A DNA stretch of 64,000 nt from Eutypa lata (taxonomy: Eukaryota; Ascomycota; Sordariomycetes; Xylariales; Diatrypaceae). Below are positions 21,880-33,835 of the stretch, piece after piece (position 1 is the stretch's first letter; each line of letters opens with the position of its first letter). The stretch covers positions 620,001 through 684,000 of the forward strand of contig JAKULF010000013.1 in the NCBI GenBank assembly GCA_022661535.1, read 5' to 3'. The notes below the pieces were generated by a model. It worked only from the letters and a program-made list of their open reading frames with translations. It was not told where the DNA came from and ran no database searches. Position numbers and translations under genes: made by a program.

Positions 21880-22749
21880 ATGTGCCGAATAATCATCCAC
21901 CACCGCATGCACCACGACGTGCGCACGCCGATGATGCTCCCGGACCCTAACAACAACCTGCGCATGTACGCAAACCCTCTACGAACGACATTCCACCGCT
22001 GCGAGATCTCGCAACCGCAGACAGCAGCCGCTACTACTCCATGCGAATACCACAGCTGCTGCGCGCCCCTGACAGAGCGACGCTTCTGCATCTCAGCCCT
22101 CGAGGCATCACGACGCAACGGCTACCCCCTCACCGACGTCGAGCCCGAAGAATGCGAGCGTTACGTGCTAGAGCACCGACACCACCGACGAGAACATCTC
22201 GGCATGTCGGTTTCAGAGCCCCAGCCGATGGAAGTGGACATGAACGGAGAGGAGTTGCTATCACCACCACCATATGGTTCTGGATTCGAGGAACGAGAGA
22301 TCCGAGAAGCGGCAAGTCCGAAATGGCGCGACGACCTCGACCAACTCCTATGGCGCGACGACAACGGCAACATCAGCAGTGGCGCTACTAGCAATGGCGG
22401 CCTGGCTCCCATCACGGTGCCCTTCGCTCACCAGGGTCGGTTCCGCGACCCTTACGAGGAGCGCCTGTTTCTAGAGGCTGAGAAGCTATACACCCTAGTT
22501 TGTGATGCCGAGACACACTACGCTGTGCTACGAGACCTGAGCTGTGGCGCTATGAACGTCTTCTCTTCTTTGTCCTCGCCGTCGGGTTCGGTAACCTTTC
22601 GTCATTGGGAACCCATGGCGTTTGCTACTTCCACCGCTACCATGGCGGGTTTGAACTACGTTCGCGCGCGGGAGAAGCTGGAGTTCCAGAGGGATGAGGT
22701 CGCGAGCATGCTGATTTGGGCAGGGGAGCCGTGTATTCGGTGTTGGTGA
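21880..22749 (+). CDS. Fungal hypothetical protein with Cys/His-rich N terminus
   Basis: A 289-residue single-exon protein with ATG in good context after a CA/TA-rich leader typical of fungal 5' UTRs. The N terminus MCRIIIHHRMHHDVRTPMM followed by conserved-looking cysteines (HRCEIS, CEYHSCC, RRFC) resembles a widespread ascomycete family of unknown function whose members start with a similar Cys/His block. The middle is acidic and proline-rich, and the C-terminal part is helical, including EERLFLEAEKLYTL. No enzyme motif is visible. Confidence 0.7.
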   Translation: MCRIIIHHRMHHDVRTPMMLPDPNNNLRMYANPLRTTFHRCEISQPQTAAATTPCEYHSCCAPLTERRFCISALEASRRNGYPLTDVEPEECERYVLEHRHHRREHLGMSVSEPQPMEVDMNGEELLSPPPYGSGFEEREIREAASPKWRDDLDQLLWRDDNGNISSGATSNGGLAPITVPFAHQGRFRDPYEERLFLEAEKLYTLVCDAETHYAVLRDLSCGAMNVFSSLSSPSGSVTFRHWEPMAFATSTATMAGLNYVRAREKLEFQRDEVASMLIWAGEPCIRCW

Positions 22750-24083
22750 ATCGAGAGAGAGAGAGAAGAAGGAAGAAAGAAAGAAAGGAAGGGGTTGAAC
22801 GGACACGATATTAGGCCCTGTTTTCACTAGGTGGTATTACCCTTTTCTTTCACCTTTTCAGGCATTGTATTCTACCATGATCTAGTCTATTGGTACTAGG
22901 CTAGACTCGAATCACATACTACAAGCATAGATTCTAGGAGTCTTACTCCGAGGGATCTCTAATATTTCAAACTGTGCCGTCATCCCCAAGTTTAGCTGTC
23001 TCGGTAGGTATATATGCTAGAGGTTCTTTCTAGTATATAGGTATGAGTGGTGGAATACAGTTGTGTCATTAATAATATGTATCTTTGTATCCAAAACGCA
23101 GGCTCACATCGTCATAGTGTTAATTTCAGCTTCATTGTCAATTATCAGCACCGGCTTGTATTAAGGGGGTTTCTAATGCTGACATTGAATTATCATCTAT
23201 GGTACTTTGCCTCTTTGTCCACTAATCAGGAAACCAGGCATAACTATCATAATCACGAAGGGATAGAACACCCCACGGGGTAGGGTCAATATATAAGAGC
23301 AAAGATGGACAGAGATTTAACATCAAGGAACTTGCCTCCAAACAGTAGTTTAACTTTGACCAGTAGACAAATACCTCATTATTAACTATGGACCTTAAAG
23401 AAGAAAGAGCAACTTCTTGCACACTTGCATCATCGGTATCATAACATCAGGGAATGAAGTCTTCATATAGGTAGTAGCTAAGCTGGTATACATGAGTTTC
23501 CGGGATACTTGGAAGGCTAGCAACCTTGCTGGTGACCCGTCTTGGGAGGGTTTCTTTGCAGCGAAACGGGATAGGACTCGGCCTAAGACCCGAACATGTG
23601 TCTTCGTTACTAAGTAATTCGTCGTAGTTGGGGCCCACTTGGGACCCCAGTGAAAACCCTACTGCAGACTGGCCAGGAGCCTTGATTGGCTACCAGTATC
23701 CGTGGTCCTCTTCCTCCGTTCTGTGGAATTAGGATTGGTCAGTTGAGAGTCCTAACATTCAATAACCAATATAGTGATAATTAGTGACTCACTGAAAGTA
23801 GCTGGGCGTTGAAGAGGAATAAAGCTATATACACTCTCGTAGGAGGTTTGTCTTGAAGCGTACCGCATCACCTAAGACCTAATGTCAGTGTCCGCATTTT
23901 TCCTAATGGTTATTGGGGGCTTCGTAGTGGGCTGGTGTTGGGATGGTTGGAGATGATAATGTGAAAACTCACTGCAGAGCTGACTCGGTGCGAGCCTGGT
24001 GTCCATGGGTCTCTTACTCCTCAACGACAGCGTCCCAACTCGTGACTCTGCCGAAGGAAAAGGCGTTCGTCTTCTTTGAGACC

Positions 24084-24278
24084 TTACTTGTTTGGTGTAT
24101 GAAGATATGCTGTCGACAGTAGAACCTGACACCTCCTCATGCTCTGGCAGTTCTTGCATCGCTTCCAGCCTTGCTCTTCTGCTACCCGGAGGACTTCTTG
24201 AACTCCAGCGTCCTCCGGGCAGTCTCCGTCATGAGAAGCACGTTTGCAGCTAAGGCAATTTTCTTCTTTTTCTTTCAT
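24084..24278 (-). pseudogene. Relic of an RBR (IBR/RING2) zinc-binding protein
   Basis: The frame holds CLSC, then H four residues later, then C (an IBR-type C-x2-C-x4-H-x3-C), an acidic spacer, and GWKRCKNCQSM, which matches the start of a RING2 domain in RBR ubiquitin ligases. The rest of RING2 (the GCNHM-like segment) is absent downstream and RING1 is absent upstream, so this is a fragment. Confidence 0.4.
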
Positions 24279-24292
24279 CCCTTACGGCATTC

Positions 24293-24530
24293 TCTTTCTC
24301 TCTCTCTCTCTCTCTCCTTGACAGTTCTGATGCCGTTGCTCATCGTACTGGTACTCGTGGCTGCAGAAGCCATCGATGCTGGTCGAGTCGGAGGATGTTT
24401 TTTTTTTTTTTCTATGTTTTTTATTTATTTTTCTTTTGGTTTTTTCTGGGGGTTTTTTTTTTTCTTTTTTTTTTATTTAATTTATTTCTTTATCTTTTTT
24501 CGGGTTTTTTGTGGGTTTTATGTTTTTTGA
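24293..24530. repeat. CT microsatellite and T-rich low-complexity tract
   Basis: A run of CT dinucleotides near 24293-24318 is followed by long T runs broken by A and G from about 24397 to 24530. Confidence 0.85.
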
Positions 24531-25733
24531 CACGTAATAGATCCTATTGGCCTTTCATTCCTAGGATTTTCGTTTGTGCCTTTGCGTATTTCCCTAATCT
24601 TTGCTTCCAGCAAGTCTCATCGTTGCAGCTATCTCCCATTAAGCTAAACTAACGGCATGATCCTTAAATTTGTTGGTATTCACCAAAACTTGCCTTCTCT
24701 AAACCTAGGCCTAGGATTGATGGCATTTGCTCGGCAGCAGCGCCAGTGCCCCCCGAGCAGGAGCAGGAGAAAGGGCTGAAACTTGGCGTATGTCGTCAAT
24801 CTCGGGCATGGTAAGTGATTTCGGGAGGTTGGAGCGGTAGCCGGCATCCGATGATGCAGCCAACCATATCAGCAGAATTTAGTCGAGGATACGACGTTGC
24901 TAATAGTTTGGAGAATTCAACGGCGTAGTCAACGTATAGGGGTATTTTGCATCTGGATCTCTTCGCCGTTCTCGTCATGCGTCGGTGGCCCACGGTTGGC
25001 CTCACCAGAGTCCGAACGTCGGCTATACGGCCTCGTGACTCGTGGTATCGTAGTTGAAAGTGGAGCAGAATGCTTAGGAGGTTGTGTCGAGTGGTAGCCT
25101 TGAATTACCAATTGGTTGGTTAGTCTGCGACGCACTATATCTCAAGCGTGGGAAATGCTCACCATGGGTTGCATGTGTTGAGTCATATGATGACGTTGTT
25201 ATATCCTAATGAATAGTAGAACACGAGAGGGGCGTGGGGGCACCAGACTAAGAGGGTGTTGGTGATCTGTTGCTTCAATGTGGAGATTGATGAGCTTTGT
25301 ATAACTGGAAAAAAGAAAAGAAAAAAGAAAGGAAACGAAGAGAATGAAAGTGTAAAAAAGAAATCAAGGCGACAATCTGTTCTATGATGACTGGAGTAAT
25401 CCAACAGTAGGGTTTATCTTAAAAGAAAGATAGTAAATTGTGACAACGAGGAAAGTCTCTGTCCACTGCATACGATAAAGATTTTGGGGAACTTCTTAGT
25501 TCTGCCTCTGAAGATTGTTCTGGCTGCCTAAGTAGTTTGGACTCGAGTAAGCAATTCGACGAAAGTAGCTAGGCGAAATGTCTAGATCATAATGCTGCTA
25601 GGTAGCAGAGTTAAATGTATTACGTTTTCCACGAGTAAGCATAGCAGAGGAAATTGTAGAGAAAAGTACTTGCAAAAGTTACATACCGTTGGTAATTTTA
25701 TTGTGCTGTATCAAGTTGATTTCATGTGTTCAC

Positions 25734-25805
25734 ACGCGTCAAGTCTAATTTGAAATTTGTGCATATTGATTTCTGCAGGACGCGTCAAGTCTCTTCATGA
25801 CGCGT
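25734..25805. promoter_or_regulatory. Three ACGCGT (MluI-box type) motifs
   Basis: ACGCGT occurs at 25734-25739, 25780-25785 and 25800-25805; the first two are inside a repeated ACGCGTCAAGTCT. ACGCGT is the core bound by MBF-type cell-cycle factors in yeasts. No gene lies close by (ERG6 starts 1.35 kb away), so function is uncertain. Confidence 0.3.
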
Positions 25806-27157
25806 TGAGCCGTGTACCGGTCTGTTGATACAGGCAATTCACATGAGACTTCCTAATAGTACCTTGATTACGCCATTATCATGACCAGTTGTGGACATAA
25901 CATGACCTTTAAAGTTATAAATAACAAGTATCAAAAGGCCTTGCAGATTATAACTTAGTTAACATTATTACACCTTTGTCACCACCTGGGGACCTCATCT
26001 GCTGATTGGTAGCCTAGTTATTATTATGGCCAACTTGGAATCACATTACTGTCTAAGTAGTGATGCAACTCTACTGTCATTATGCTACCGTACCTCTGTC
26101 AGAAGGGTACAACTGACAAAGACGCTAGTCAAATTATCAAGGTACATAAGGGGAATACGATTGCTCCCGCCTTATGTATCTATCTATACAGTTGTTCCCG
26201 CTACATGTGCAGCGTTGGGTGAATTGAGTAGATGTTTTTTGAAAGGAAGGAGCCGGGCACGCCTTGCAGAGAATTATTGTTAATCTATGTTATATACTAA
26301 TCTAGCCATTGTCATTTGAGCAACATCTTACCGGTATGAATTATTTACGGTTTTACAACATTGTGTAAATTAGGTCAATGGCCCTCTACTTTCGTCATCA
26401 AGGCCCTTGTATCAAGTAGGACTATAAAGATGATAATGCAGACCCCTGGATGATAGCCATTGAGGGTAATAGATATTTGCTGAATATTTTAGTACGTAGC
26501 ACCCTTAGGGGAGATTGCCACTTGCTATAGATTTCCTTTCAGGGGCCTTGCATGTTAGGACCACGTCCAGAAAGCGATGTTTCAAACAGATGCTGTTCGA
26601 ATAACCTTATTCTAGTGCCAACTCAAGCAGCCAAACCACAGAACGTCTGTTAAACCCCACAAAATAAGGACAGGGGAGATATTCAAGCTGTAAAGTTTTA
26701 CACGTGCATCTATGAAACTCTTTATCGCAATGTTTACTTACGGGAGCTCATTTTAGAATGATTGCTTGGGAATACGATGCTGGCAAAAAGAGGACCATAA
26801 TCTCTGAAGCGAGTTGACGTTTTTTTGCTGATATTCCGAATGCGAAGTCGTGTAAATGTTATCGTGTTCGGGTGTCCTCCACTCTTAGGTCCTCTTAGCG
26901 TCGTATTCGTGTTCGCGCCCCTTACGAGAATACTCGCATCGACATATTTGCATATTATCGTGACTACTATCTACGTGGTATACTTAAAGAAGATTGAATT
27001 TATATATAAACTGTAGAGAAATCAAGGTCAATACTCCAATTAACTACTACTCTTGGGCTCCATAACTCTGTCTCTTCTAATCTTGACGATTTTGTTGCCC
27101 CTTAAACTACAATTTTCTTCCGCACCTGCATCTCTTCCAAGCATCTAACTCGACACG

Positions 27158-28501
27158 ATGGGTACCAGCAGAGAGCTGATTACGGCCGAGAACGCCAAAA
27201 ACTCTGCCTTCGATCACGCGCTGCACCGAACTTCGACCAAGGCCCAGGGTGGTCTTCGAGCTATGATGAATAAAGACAGCGCCGGGCGAAACGTCGCTAT
27301 GGGAGAGTACTTCCAGCATTGGGACAACAAGAAGGCAGAGGATGAGACGGAGGCCATTAGGGAAGCCCGGACAGCGGACTACGCGAATTTGACACGACAG
27401 TGAGTTGATACTTGCCCACCGGGATATTTCGTATCGTCACCTTTTCGCACATATTATACTTGATGCGAGGTTCTTTCCTAGTTTTAATTCCTCTAATACC
27501 GTGACTTCAGATATTACAACCTAGCCACTGACCTTTACGAATACGCCTGGGGCGAGAGCTTCCACTTCTGTCGGTTCGCGCACGGAGAACCCTTCGGGCA
27601 GGCTATCGCGCGCCACGAGCACTACCTAGCTCATAGCATCGATATTAAGCCGGGGATGCGGGTGCTTGACGTCGGTTGTGGAGTGGGCGGGCCTGCTCGT
27701 GAGATAGTCAAGTTCGCCGGCTGCCACGTCACTGGCTTAAACATCAATGGGTACCAGGTTCAGCGTGCGACCAGCTACGCCGCCAAAGAAGGGCTATCGC
27801 ATAAGCTTGACTTCAAGCAGGGGGACTTCATGGTAAGTTTTATCCAATGCGCTCAGATCAGTATTATTCCATCTGTTGTTAATAATACGTCGTTAACTTT
27901 CGTCCTGTCTTGGCGTATATAGAACTTACCTTTCCCTGATAACTCCTTTGACGCCGCCTACGCCATCGAGGCGACCGTCCATGCACCATCTCTACAAGGA
28001 GTCTACAGCGAGATCTTTCGGGTATTAAAGCCGGGTGGCACCTTCGGTGTCTATGAATGGCTGATGACAGACGCTTACGACAACGACGACCTGGAGCACC
28101 GACGGATCCGGCTCGACATCGAGCAGGGGAACGGGATTGCACAAATGGTGAAGATAGCTGAGGGTCTCGAGGCTATCAGGGCCGCCGGATTTGAGCTCGA
28201 ACTGCACCACGATCTCGCTGCCGAGGATGATGGACCTGCCCCATGGTACTGGCCTTTGGGTAGCGACGTGAAGTACGCGCAGAATCTATGGGATCTCCTC
28301 ACGGTACTGCGCATGAACAAGTGGGGTAGGAATGTCTCGCATTCTTTCATGAGCCTCCTCGAGACCATCCGGGTCCTACCCGCGGGCACGCGAGATACGG
28401 CGGAGAGCCTTGGCCGGGGTGCCGATGCGCTGGTAGATGGTGGCAGCAAGAAGCTTTTCACGCCTATGTATCTCATGGTGGCACGAAAGCCTATCATATG
28501 A
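27158..28501 (+). CDS. ERG6: Sterol 24-C-methyltransferase
   Basis: Ergosterol pathway enzyme that methylates the sterol side chain at C-24 using S-adenosylmethionine, acting at the ER and lipid droplets. Exons 27158-27399, 27511-27832 and 27923-28501 give 380 residues, the usual length. The SAM-binding motif [11 protein letters not shown] is at about 132-142, preceded by the region-I-like segment [18 protein letters not shown]. The later [17 protein letters not shown] segment (here [14 protein letters not shown]) and [13 protein letters not shown] complete the methyltransferase fold, and the SMT C-terminal domain runs to the end. Both introns have standard splice sites. It converges with a short-chain dehydrogenase 187 bp away; no functional link is implied. 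Confidence 0.95.
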
Positions 28502-28688
28502 GATGTACGCGGATTCGGGGTTTGCCAGCATGAAATAATTGGGATAGACATGTAGATATAGTGGGCAATAAGTGAGTATATAGGGAAGGCTCCGTGGAAT
28601 TGGACCTCCACTGGTTAAATATTAATAGATTTAACGATATAATATCTTGCTATAAGTAAAATTCCTTTGTTTCTGTGTATGCATATCC

Positions 28689-29847
28689 TCAGGTCCAGTA
28701 CATGAGTGCAGTCTCTTGGTCCGTCAGCTGGGAATACTTCACACTATCCCTCCAAACCATTTCCCTTTTCTTGGTATCCGCGGCTTCAGGTACAACTTCC
28801 TGCACTTCGGAACCATTCATATATTTGCCTCTTAGCTCGGGGCTAGCTTCGAAAACGGCCTGGAGCACATCAGCGCTCGACTTACTAATAGTTCGGACGT
28901 GACCATTCGGCTCAAGCCAGGTTAGAAAAGGTGCGATGAAGGGGATGATGATAGGCCAAAGAAGGACCCGTGTGAACCAGTTACCCCGACGCACAAGACC
29001 GGTACCCATCACGCCAGGATCAATGCCAGTGATGGATATAGCTTTCAGAGCAGGGTCGGCGTCGAGGCGGCGTTGAAGCTCCCCTATCATCATCACGAAA
29101 CACATCTTAGAGACGCCATATCGACGCACCCCGGCTCTTCGAGGAAGGTCCCCACCCTCATTTCTACTCCATGTACCCCTAGCAATGGCATCGATGTTAT
29201 CAGTTTGAAAGAAAGTCTTCCACTTTTCATCGGCATAACAGCCATCGATTTTATGAGTAGGGTGGTTGACACTATAGGCATCAACCAGACCCAAGATAGA
29301 TTCATTAGCCCCCGTCAAATGATATACAATCTGGTCATTCTTGCTTATTTGCAATGTGAACAGAATATTCAAATATAAGTACTCACTCGTAAGAGCTGCT
29401 ACCAAGAACGACGATCCGACCATTGTCTACGTCCAAGTCTCGCAACAACAGCATCGTAAGCAACCAGTGTCCCAGGTAATTCGATGCGAAGCTCGTCTCG
29501 AAGCCCTCGCTGGTGGCAGACTGTTGACCCAAGTCATTGTAGCCGGCACACAAAATGAGCGCACGTATTGGTGGGATCTCGCCCGTTGCTATGCGAGCGT
29601 GAAGAGCCTGAGCAAATTCGCGCACATCGGCAAGCAGTGACAGCTCCAATGATAGAATCTCGTACGAGTGGGCGACGTGTCTTCTTTCAAGGGTAGACTT
29701 CAGTGCAGACGCAGAAGAGGCGTCGCGGACGGCATAAACACCGTGATAATGGACAAGTTCGGGAGTTGAGAGGATTTGGGAGACGATTCCACAACCAAGG
29801 CCACCATTCGCACCTGTGAGGAGAATTGTGCCTTTGGAACTCGCCAT
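28689..29847 (-). CDS. Short-chain dehydrogenase/reductase (SDR)
   Basis: NAD(P)-dependent oxidoreductase of unknown substrate. Exons 29387-29847 and 28689-29271 give 347 residues. The nucleotide-binding TGANGGLG is at 11-18, the LCAG motif follows in place of NNAG, GSSSYD supplies the catalytic serine region, and YGVSK (205-209) is the catalytic Tyr-Lys pair. After the active site come DPGVMGTGL and a hydrophobic segment (LLWPIIIPFIAPFLTWL) that may associate with membrane. The intron (29272-29386) joins GA to T to make the Asp of SSSYD. The sequence resembles the fungal retinol-dehydrogenase/protochlorophyllide-reductase-like SDR group. Confidence 0.88.
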
Positions 29848-32269
29848 TTATTTTGACAGAGTTGTTCGTATACTTCTGGCGTTGAGGTAGACGAGGAATG
29901 CGAGGAGTGCAAATTAGGGGTAGAGCGGAGCTGACACAATTGCGTCTACTAGATGTGGACACCGCGTTATTGTTCCTCTTGGGGTTTTGACATTTATATG
30001 TTGGCTGAGACTGTTCTGCCTTATTAAGTATTACGCATGCTGGCTGGCTGAGGACCATGCTTTGGGGTCTGTGATGTTACCAACTGTCGTATGCAGTTAT
30101 ATGCAAGAGCAATCCTTCCTGACGCAAGGGTTCCCCCTTCACTTCTGTTGGACCATGACATAGGCGTGTACGCAGCAAGGCTGGCCAATAAGGCCCGCAT
30201 ATATATTGTTATGTTTTCTTGGCTAGTTTACGTCAATCTTCTTGTGAGTCAGTTGGTATAATGAGAACGCCGTTTATTTTGCTCCATGTCGCTTCCTTAA
30301 CCGATACTTGACCCTTTGCGGGGCATTACTCTAAGGAATAAAACCAATGGTGTGGACTCGGTGCTAACCTACGCAGTAAGCTCCTTATGTTGAGTATATA
30401 CATGTAATCATTAAATAAACGTTTTTGATTAGTTGCTGCAGTACGAGAAGATCATAGGAATTTGTAGGTGTTTATAAACTGTGTATCTCAATTCACTGCA
30501 TCTTTCAGACGCTTCAAGTTCTACCAGTTCTCATCTATCTAGTTCACCAGGTCTGCTCCCATAGTTTGGAAGCCTTTCAACGCGGGTGGTCGTCGAATCC
30601 CAACCTAGGCCTATGAGGGTAGCATACTATCAACAACAGGAATATGTATGTATTAAATGGTAGATTGATACCACATTTCATACATTAAACGTAACGTGCT
30701 CTATGGGTAATATGGCTTAGTGTTCGCTGCAGGTCGTGATGATGTTTCTTGAAGGTGAAAGGTGATGTTTTCAGATCGCTTCATCCGCGCTAGGTATTGA
30801 CCAAACACGGTGCAAGCCAGAGTAGAGAGCAGATGTGGAACGTACCGGGGTTAACTAGAAGAAACGGCCCCCTGGCTGGATCAAGACCGATAACCGATCA
30901 GCCGATATGATAGTCGCTGCGCTGCGTTCGAGGCTATGCGGCTGACATACATAAATGGACAGCGATAATTACCTAGCAATGCGAACCCCGAAGCAGCTGC
31001 CGAACATCTTCATCTTCAGAAGACCGAGACTTTAATGTTGTATATAACCTTAGTCTGGGAGCGTAGTCTAAATGAGTCCCCTGATCTTTTTGTCGTTGAA
31101 ACCGTAGGTGGCTGCTCTTGCGTCCATGCTGACCCCTTCTAGGGGCCGTCGGCTCTGAGACTGGAATTCTATCAACTTTGATATTGCTACGATGTCTGTT
31201 TTAGTGGCATAGTGCCTTGAGTTTCTCAAACAGTGGTTTTGCACGACTTGAGTGTGCAATTATCGCTAACACCATCTCAATTGGGAATGCATATACATAT
31301 CGCTCATCTTTCGCTGCAATGAGAACAGTGACGGAACAGCTAAGCGAGTCTAGTTTATAGACATCATTGAATTGATCGATATACAACATTTAAAGATCGA
31401 TAATTGCTCCTGGCCATTAATAGTATCGAATTTAGAAAGCAGGTCCGAAATTGTGTGTTTCCTTTGGTTCCAAAGTAGAGTTGCCAAGCCCGCCAATGTT
31501 TGAAGGGTGAAGTCAAGTTCAACAGCGGCAAAGAAGAAAAGGATTGATATGGAGGGAGCTAACTCTGTTTTAATATATCAACTACATCCGAAGCGGTAAA
31601 GTCGATCTTGAAAGCCGGGGTGCAGTTCGGATGAAACGCGCGAGAATTGCATCCCTGAGTCTGGAACCCCGGTTTAAGGGGACCAGGGGTAAAGGCCCTT
31701 TGGTCGCTAAACAGAAAGACGCCGACGGCTATCGCGCATTGAGGCTCAAAATCGCGAGCTACATCCCGTTTTCGTCGCCCTAGCCCTAGGTATGCCTCCT
31801 AGGCATATCATGACAGCCTCGGTATGGGTTGCCGCAAGCCTAGTCGAATCTCAAACCGTGTCCACCGTCTTTCGAGACGCTGTGTCGCGAAAGGCCCAAT
31901 AACCGCAATTGGGGTTAGCCTCTCGCGTGGTGGTATTCAGCCCCCTTGCTGATCATGAAATAAGAGATGCGCAAGAATTATAAAAGATCGGTGGCGTGCT
32001 GTTTCGACTGGCGATCATCTCGTCAGTTCTTCCATCAACCCGTCTTGTTGTTGCTGCTCATCCATCCCTCTGGAAAGGGTTACCTTCATTTCTATTTACC
32101 GTTTTGAGTTAAAACACCGTCAATCGTTCTTTTTCGTCACACCTAGTCTATCGTTTACTACATATTAACTAATCGCTTCATTTTATCCTCAAGAGCCAGT
32201 TCTCTTACATAATAATATCAAGCGAGTAAACACACATACACACAAACGCACAAAATCACGCCATCAACC
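29848..32269. other. 2.4-kb intergenic region between divergent genes
   Basis: Carries the promoters of the SDR (left) and the secreted protein (right). Minus-strand frames near 31068-31389 were considered and not accepted. The stretch 31600-31950 is more GC-rich than its surroundings; the segment up to 32269 is the pyrimidine-rich leader of the secreted-protein gene. Confidence 0.5.
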
Positions 32270-32926
32270 ATGCGTCAATCACAGATCCTCACCTTGGCCA
32301 CGATCTTCGGAGCGGCCGCCGCGGCCCCGAAGATCCCGATCCACACGTCCAGCTCCGCCTCCTCCGCAGCGGCCAAAAGAGCTCCGCAGAGCGCACAGAA
32401 GACGGGCCGTCAGTCGAATGCCTGCTTCATCATCGGAGACACGGAGCTGCCCCAGGAGGTGGCCGACGTCGCCGACAGCCTGGCATCGTCGATCCAGTGC
32501 GACACGTCGTTCCCGACGATCGACGGGGTGCCGGATGTGCTGTCGGGCGACGTGACGTTCGACTCGATCGACTTCAGCCAGGCGGGCCAGACGCCGTTGG
32601 AGTTCGCCCTCAACACGTTCTCGACGGCCGACTCGAACGGCGGCAACCTTGCCGACACGGACCTCGACCTCTTCCAGAACGGCCTCAACGTCTACCTTGC
32701 TACCGAGGCGGGCATTCGCAGCATCGGTGCTGACCCCAGCCAAATCAAGATCCCCAAGTTCTTCCTCGAGATGCAGGTCAGCCGTATCCAGACGGCACAA
32801 GGCAACCCGCCCACGGACGCTGGTCTCCAGGTCGACCACTTGCGCGACAAGGTCCTCACGAACGGTGCCAGTGAGGACCAATCGCTTCTAGATGAGGTTA
32901 CGAAACTGGCTAGCGTCGTGTCATAA
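32270..32926 (+). CDS. Secreted protein of unknown function
   Basis: A 218-residue single-exon protein. Residues 1-19 form a signal peptide (hydrophobic core ILTLATIFGAAAAA). A Ser/Ala-rich linker ends in Lys-Arg (36-37), a possible Kex2 site. The mature part has exactly two cysteines (52 and 77) that could form one disulfide, in CFIIGDTELP and SIQCDTSFP, and then Asp-rich amphipathic segments without any enzyme motif. GC-rich, strongly biased codons and a long, clean 5' leader suggest high expression. It could be a cell-wall or extracellular structural protein or an effector-like protein. Confidence 0.8.
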   Translation: MRQSQILTLATIFGAAAAAPKIPIHTSSSASSAAAKRAPQSAQKTGRQSNACFIIGDTELPQEVADVADSLASSIQCDTSFPTIDGVPDVLSGDVTFDSIDFSQAGQTPLEFALNTFSTADSNGGNLADTDLDLFQNGLNVYLATEAGIRSIGADPSQIKIPKFFLEMQVSRIQTAQGNPPTDAGLQVDHLRDKVLTNGASEDQSLLDEVTKLASVVS

Positions 32927-33835
32927 GCCCGATGGAAAGCTTGTAGGAGATTTAGTAGGGTTGGTTGGTGCATTCTACATATGTAGGTTCAGGGGAAATT
33001 AGTGGGTGCATGTGTTATGTAGACTAGGTGTTGCAAGGACAGAGTTGCGGCACTCGATTCGGTGTATTCTCTTCACAAATATATTTTTAACCATGTTCAT
33101 TGTATGACTTCAATATGTTGGCTCTTCGTTCTGTGTTTTGCAAGCGCCGACGACAGCTCGGTTAAGTTAGTAGGTAAGTAGAGCCTGTTGAAACGCCTTT
33201 GTTACAGAGCAATGGAGCAAGCGGAGCAGGCGGTCGAAACACCGACGACTTCCCCTAAATCTTGGCATTGTCCTGGCCTTCTCACCCCTTTCTAATTCGA
33301 TGGCCACGACGGACATCGACGCCATATTTGGTATGTTGTCATCTCTGCTTACCGGCGATGCGACTCTACAGACTAGAAGGACGACGAGGTGATTGCGGGG
33401 AATAGCTCAAATGCGCAGTAGCGCTAAGTGGCTGCAGACCTAGTAGTCGGAGCCCAGGCAGTCAGCGCGTCGGCATCTAACCAAAATAGAGGGCTTTCAA
33501 GCCATTCCCTTCAATTGCGAACCTTCTATGAGTGAGACTATCTTCGTAACAAAGCATTAGGGTCTTATTGAAACAACTTTCTATCCTATGATCTATCGAT
33601 TGTGTGAGCATTCTTCGCCTGGCGTCTGTAATGGATTTTGTATTTTTTAGTACCCGTGATCTCCGCGAATCTCATTTGTATGCGCGACGATACATTCAGC
33701 TATGACGTCGCGCGCTACCTATCTTTGCAGTGCGGCTGAGCCACTGCTCCCCGAGACATCTTAACGTTGTGCCCTTCCAGGACGCGCAAATAGCCGACAA
33801 TTCACCTTTTGTCAATAATCGAGGTCAATTGAGAA
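32927..33835. other. Intergenic with possible abandoned gene start
   Basis: At 33301 an ATG opens a short exon-like frame (ATTDIDAIFG) ending at a GTATGT donor, and after an ACAG acceptor the frame KDDEVIAGNSSNAQ follows, but a TAG lies at the join. This may be a decayed gene start; nothing else is seen. Confidence 0.3.

Larger units (their letters stand above)
22750..27157. other. Gene-poor 4.4-kb region
   Basis: Only relics and simple repeats are visible: a (CT)n microsatellite (about 24293-24318), a T-rich low-complexity tract (about 24397-24530), an RBR-like relic (24084-24278 minus) and three ACGCGT motifs near 25734-25805. The right end is the ERG6 promoter. Confidence 0.5.

Noticed and set aside
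31068..31389. Two overlapping minus-strand frames (with FPIEMVLAIIAHSSRAKPLFEKL)
   Set aside because: Short, in different frames, no domain, no plausible joining splice sites found.
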